From REEB95 sp035934995 (lineage in GTDB: Bacteria; Pseudomonadota; Alphaproteobacteria; ATCC43930; CGMCC-115725): a DNA stretch of 64,000 nt. A program made the translations under genes and the position numbers. Below, in pieces: positions 61,959-64,000 of this stretch. The notes below the pieces were generated by a model. That model made no database searches. It was given only the letters and a program-made list of their open reading frames with translations, and had not been told where the DNA came from. The stretch covers positions 39,953 through 103,952 of the forward strand of contig DASYXI010000009.1 of the NCBI GenBank assembly GCA_035934995.1, in the 5' to 3' direction. Every line of letters starts with the position of its first letter. Position 1 is the first letter of the stretch.

Positions 61959-61987
61959 GGCCGGGGGAAAACCCCGGCCTTTTCTTA
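61959..61987 (+). terminator. Strong rho-independent terminator at the end of the island's right-hand gene set
   Basis: GGCCGGGG (61959-61966) pairs perfectly with CCCCGGCC (61972-61979), loop GAAAA, followed by TTTTCTT. It ends the 60046-61899 gene run. Confidence 0.85.
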
Positions 61988-62038
61988 TGCACACGACCAC
62001 AGGGGCTCGCACAACCGACCGGCTACCTTGAGCCGCCA

Positions 62039-62058
62039 GCTACCCCAGCCGCTACCCC
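62039..62058. repeat. Paired GCTACCC motif, right end
   Basis: GCTACCCC at 62039-62046 and 62051-62058, with a weaker GCTACCTT at 62022. They lie 65 bp inside attR. The tRNA gene itself contains GCTACCCC (62189-62196). Same type as the sites at 45945 and 50022. Confidence 0.55.
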
Positions 62059-62122
62059 TGCGAGATACCAAAAAGGCCGTCCCGGTGAGCGGCCTATAAT
62101 CCGTTGTAATATTTGGAATATT

Positions 62123-62168
62123 TGGTAGCGGGGGCCGGACTCGAACCGGCGACCTTAGGATTATGATT
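62123..62168. repeat. attR: 46-bp direct repeat within tRNA-Met
   Basis: Identical to attL 45765-45810. It is the element-supplied 3' part of the tRNA-Met gene from the anticodon loop to the CCA end, so the tRNA stays intact after integration. Confidence 0.95.
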
Positions 62169-62189
62169 CCTCTGCTCTAACCAGCTGAG

Positions 62190-62199
<10 letters not shown>
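62123..62199 (-). tRNA. tRNA-Met (CAT), elongator type; island integration site
   Basis: 77 nt on the minus strand: acceptor GGCGGGG with CCCCGCT, D-arm GCTC...GAGC, anticodon loop ATCATAA (anticodon CAT), T-arm GCCGG...CCGGC, discriminator A and encoded CCA at 62125-62123. A G-U closes the acceptor stem, unlike the C-A mismatch of initiator tRNA, so an elongator. A lysidine-modified tRNA-Ile2 cannot be fully excluded by eye. Its first ten bases overlap the end of rlmN. Confidence 0.93.
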
Positions 62200-63308
<1,109 letters not shown>

Positions 63309-63349
63309 AACCGGCAAGATATAGGCGCGCGGCGGCCGCCGCGCCAGAG

Positions 63350-63862
63350 TTACCGCTTGACCTTGCAGGCGGTATCGATGGCCTTTAGCGCTGGGCCGAA
63401 ACCGCTCAAATCGTAGGTATCGGTGGTCGCCATGCCGCGCGCCGAGGCGGCCTTGAGAACCGCCGACTTGCCGTGCGCCAGCGCCTCGGTCACCGCCTTG
63501 TCGGTCGCGGCGCTGGCGGTCCAGGCGGCGTCGTTATCGACGAACAGCGCGTACTTCCGGCCGTCGACGATGAGCTCCGCCTTGGCGTCCTTCTTCGCCG
63601 CATAGCCGAGATTGAAGGTGACGACGTTGTACGCCTTCTCGCCGACACGGTGCGACACCATCGCGTCGACGCGCGAACGCGGCACCGATGCCGGCTCCGA
63701 CGACGCCGGATTGCCGACCAGATAACAGGTCGGCCCGCCTTTCTCGGGCACCGCGTAGGCACTCCAGGTTTTGCCGGTTTCGAGGGTTTTGATCTGTTGC
63801 GCGACGGCGCTCGTCGCAACAAGGATCAGCGGCAGCGCGAGAACGGCGATCAATCGTTGCAT
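63350..63862 (-). CDS. Invasion-associated locus B (IalB) family protein
   Basis: A 170-residue secreted protein with signal peptide MQRLIAVLALPLILVATSAVA. The mature part (WSAYAVPEKGGPTCYLVGNP, VSHRVGEKAYNVVTFNLGY, SARGMATTDTYDLSGF) matches the IalB family of Alphaproteobacteria. Named from Bartonella, but common in free-living species with unknown periplasmic function. 41 bp upstream of rlmN on the same strand. Confidence 0.85.
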   Translation of the reverse strand: MQRLIAVLALPLILVATSAVAQQIKTLETGKTWSAYAVPEKGGPTCYLVGNPASSEPASVPRSRVDAMVSHRVGEKAYNVVTFNLGYAAKKDAKAELIVDGRKYALFVDNDAAWTASAATDKAVTEALAHGKSAVLKAASARGMATTDTYDLSGFGPALKAIDTACKVKR

Positions 63863-63956
63863 CGATCAAACATAGCCAAGCGCCAAGCGACGGACAAGCA
63901 ATCGCTCTTGCATCGAATCGTATGGAGCGACAAGTTCCGCCCGGGAGAAACATTAA

Positions 63957-64000
63957 ATGCGCGCAATCCTCTGTCGTGAATACGGCGCCATCGACAAGCT
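63957..64000 (+). CDS. Start of an NAD(P)H-quinone/zinc-type oxidoreductase (cut by window end)
   Basis: Only 14 codons are in the window: MRAILCREYGAIDKL. GGGAG lies 9 bases before the ATG. This opening is typical of the MDR-family NADPH:quinone oxidoreductases that start MKAVLCKEFG. The rest lies beyond the window, so the family call is tentative. Confidence 0.6.
   Translation, partial: MRAILCREYGAIDK

Larger units (their letters stand above)
45765..62168. mobile_element. Integrated element in tRNA-Met, 16.36 kb, with integrase and terminase
   Basis: Bounded by perfect 46-bp direct repeats (45765-45810 and 62123-62168), the right one being the 3' end of an intact tRNA-Met gene. Contents in order: P4-type integrase, HTH protein, AlpA-like protein, replication-initiator-like protein, terminase small and large subunits, two associated proteins, then membrane and small unknown proteins. 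No portal, capsid, head protease, tail, lysis or transfer genes are recognised. The right half is more AT-rich than the flanks. Best described as a phage-satellite-like or remnant prophage island. Confidence 0.9.

Noticed and set aside
45811..62122. CRISPR arrays or insertion sequences in the island
   Set aside because: No regular spacer-repeat pattern, no DDE transposase and no terminal inverted repeats were seen; integration is explained by the tyrosine recombinase and att sites.

Overview
This is a GC-rich (visibly about 65% G+C outside one island) chromosomal segment of an alphaproteobacterium. The TrcR-type DUF1013 regulator, YdcH/DUF465 and DUF1192 small proteins, an IalB-family protein, cysteine-free L31, the MotA-like/OmpA-like envelope pair and a NadQ-type NAD regulator all point to Alphaproteobacteria, most plausibly a Rhodospirillales-like lineage. 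I cannot name a genus from the sequence alone.

Layout. 1-9.9 kb: end of a phosphofructokinase, DUF465, SIMPL protein coupled to an acyl-CoA synthetase, propionyl-CoA synthetase, a cupin with all metal ligands of the manganese hydroxynitrile-lyase cupins, TrcR, a quinone oxidoreductase, and a DUF1192 / sulfhydrylase / alpha-beta hydrolase run. 10-17 kb: envelope and structure: a 1040-residue membrane-anchored coiled coil, L31, a MotA/TolQ-like plus OmpA/MotB-like pair and an OmpA-tail protein. 17-26 kb: inositol monophosphatase, efp with divergent epmA, a SeqA-like/RAMA-like protein, TonB, and a central-carbon operon tkt-gap-(unknown)-fba-thiE; then tRNA-Gln. 26-37 kb: two MFS transporters, a fused flippase-like/CDP-alcohol phosphotransferase, a MipA porin-like protein and a branched-chain-amino-acid-type ABC transporter with livM and livG fused. 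36.5-45.8 kb: an SDR, tcuB, tcuA, nadC, nadB, nadA on the minus strand, a divergent NadQ-type regulator with two matching 21-bp operator-like sites, and a PIG-L deacetylase.

45765-62168 is an integrated element of 16.36 kb (one att copy included) inserted in the 3' end of an elongator tRNA-Met gene; perfect 46-bp direct repeats mark both ends. Its left half carries a P4-type tyrosine integrase, HTH and AlpA-like proteins, a replication-initiator-like HTH protein and terminase small and large subunits, but I recognise no portal, capsid, protease or tail gene, so it looks like a phage satellite or packaging-capable island rather than a full prophage. Its right half is more AT-rich and carries unrecognised membrane proteins, small paired proteins and three decayed copies of one small gene: candidate cargo.

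62.1-64 kb returns to the chromosome: tRNA-Met overlapping the end of rlmN, an IalB-like secreted protein and the first codons of another oxidoreductase.

Most genes are ordinary core metabolism. The parts most worth a second look are the island (packaging genes without capsid genes, paired GCTACCC sites, membrane cargo), the nad operators, and the fused membrane enzyme at 29188.
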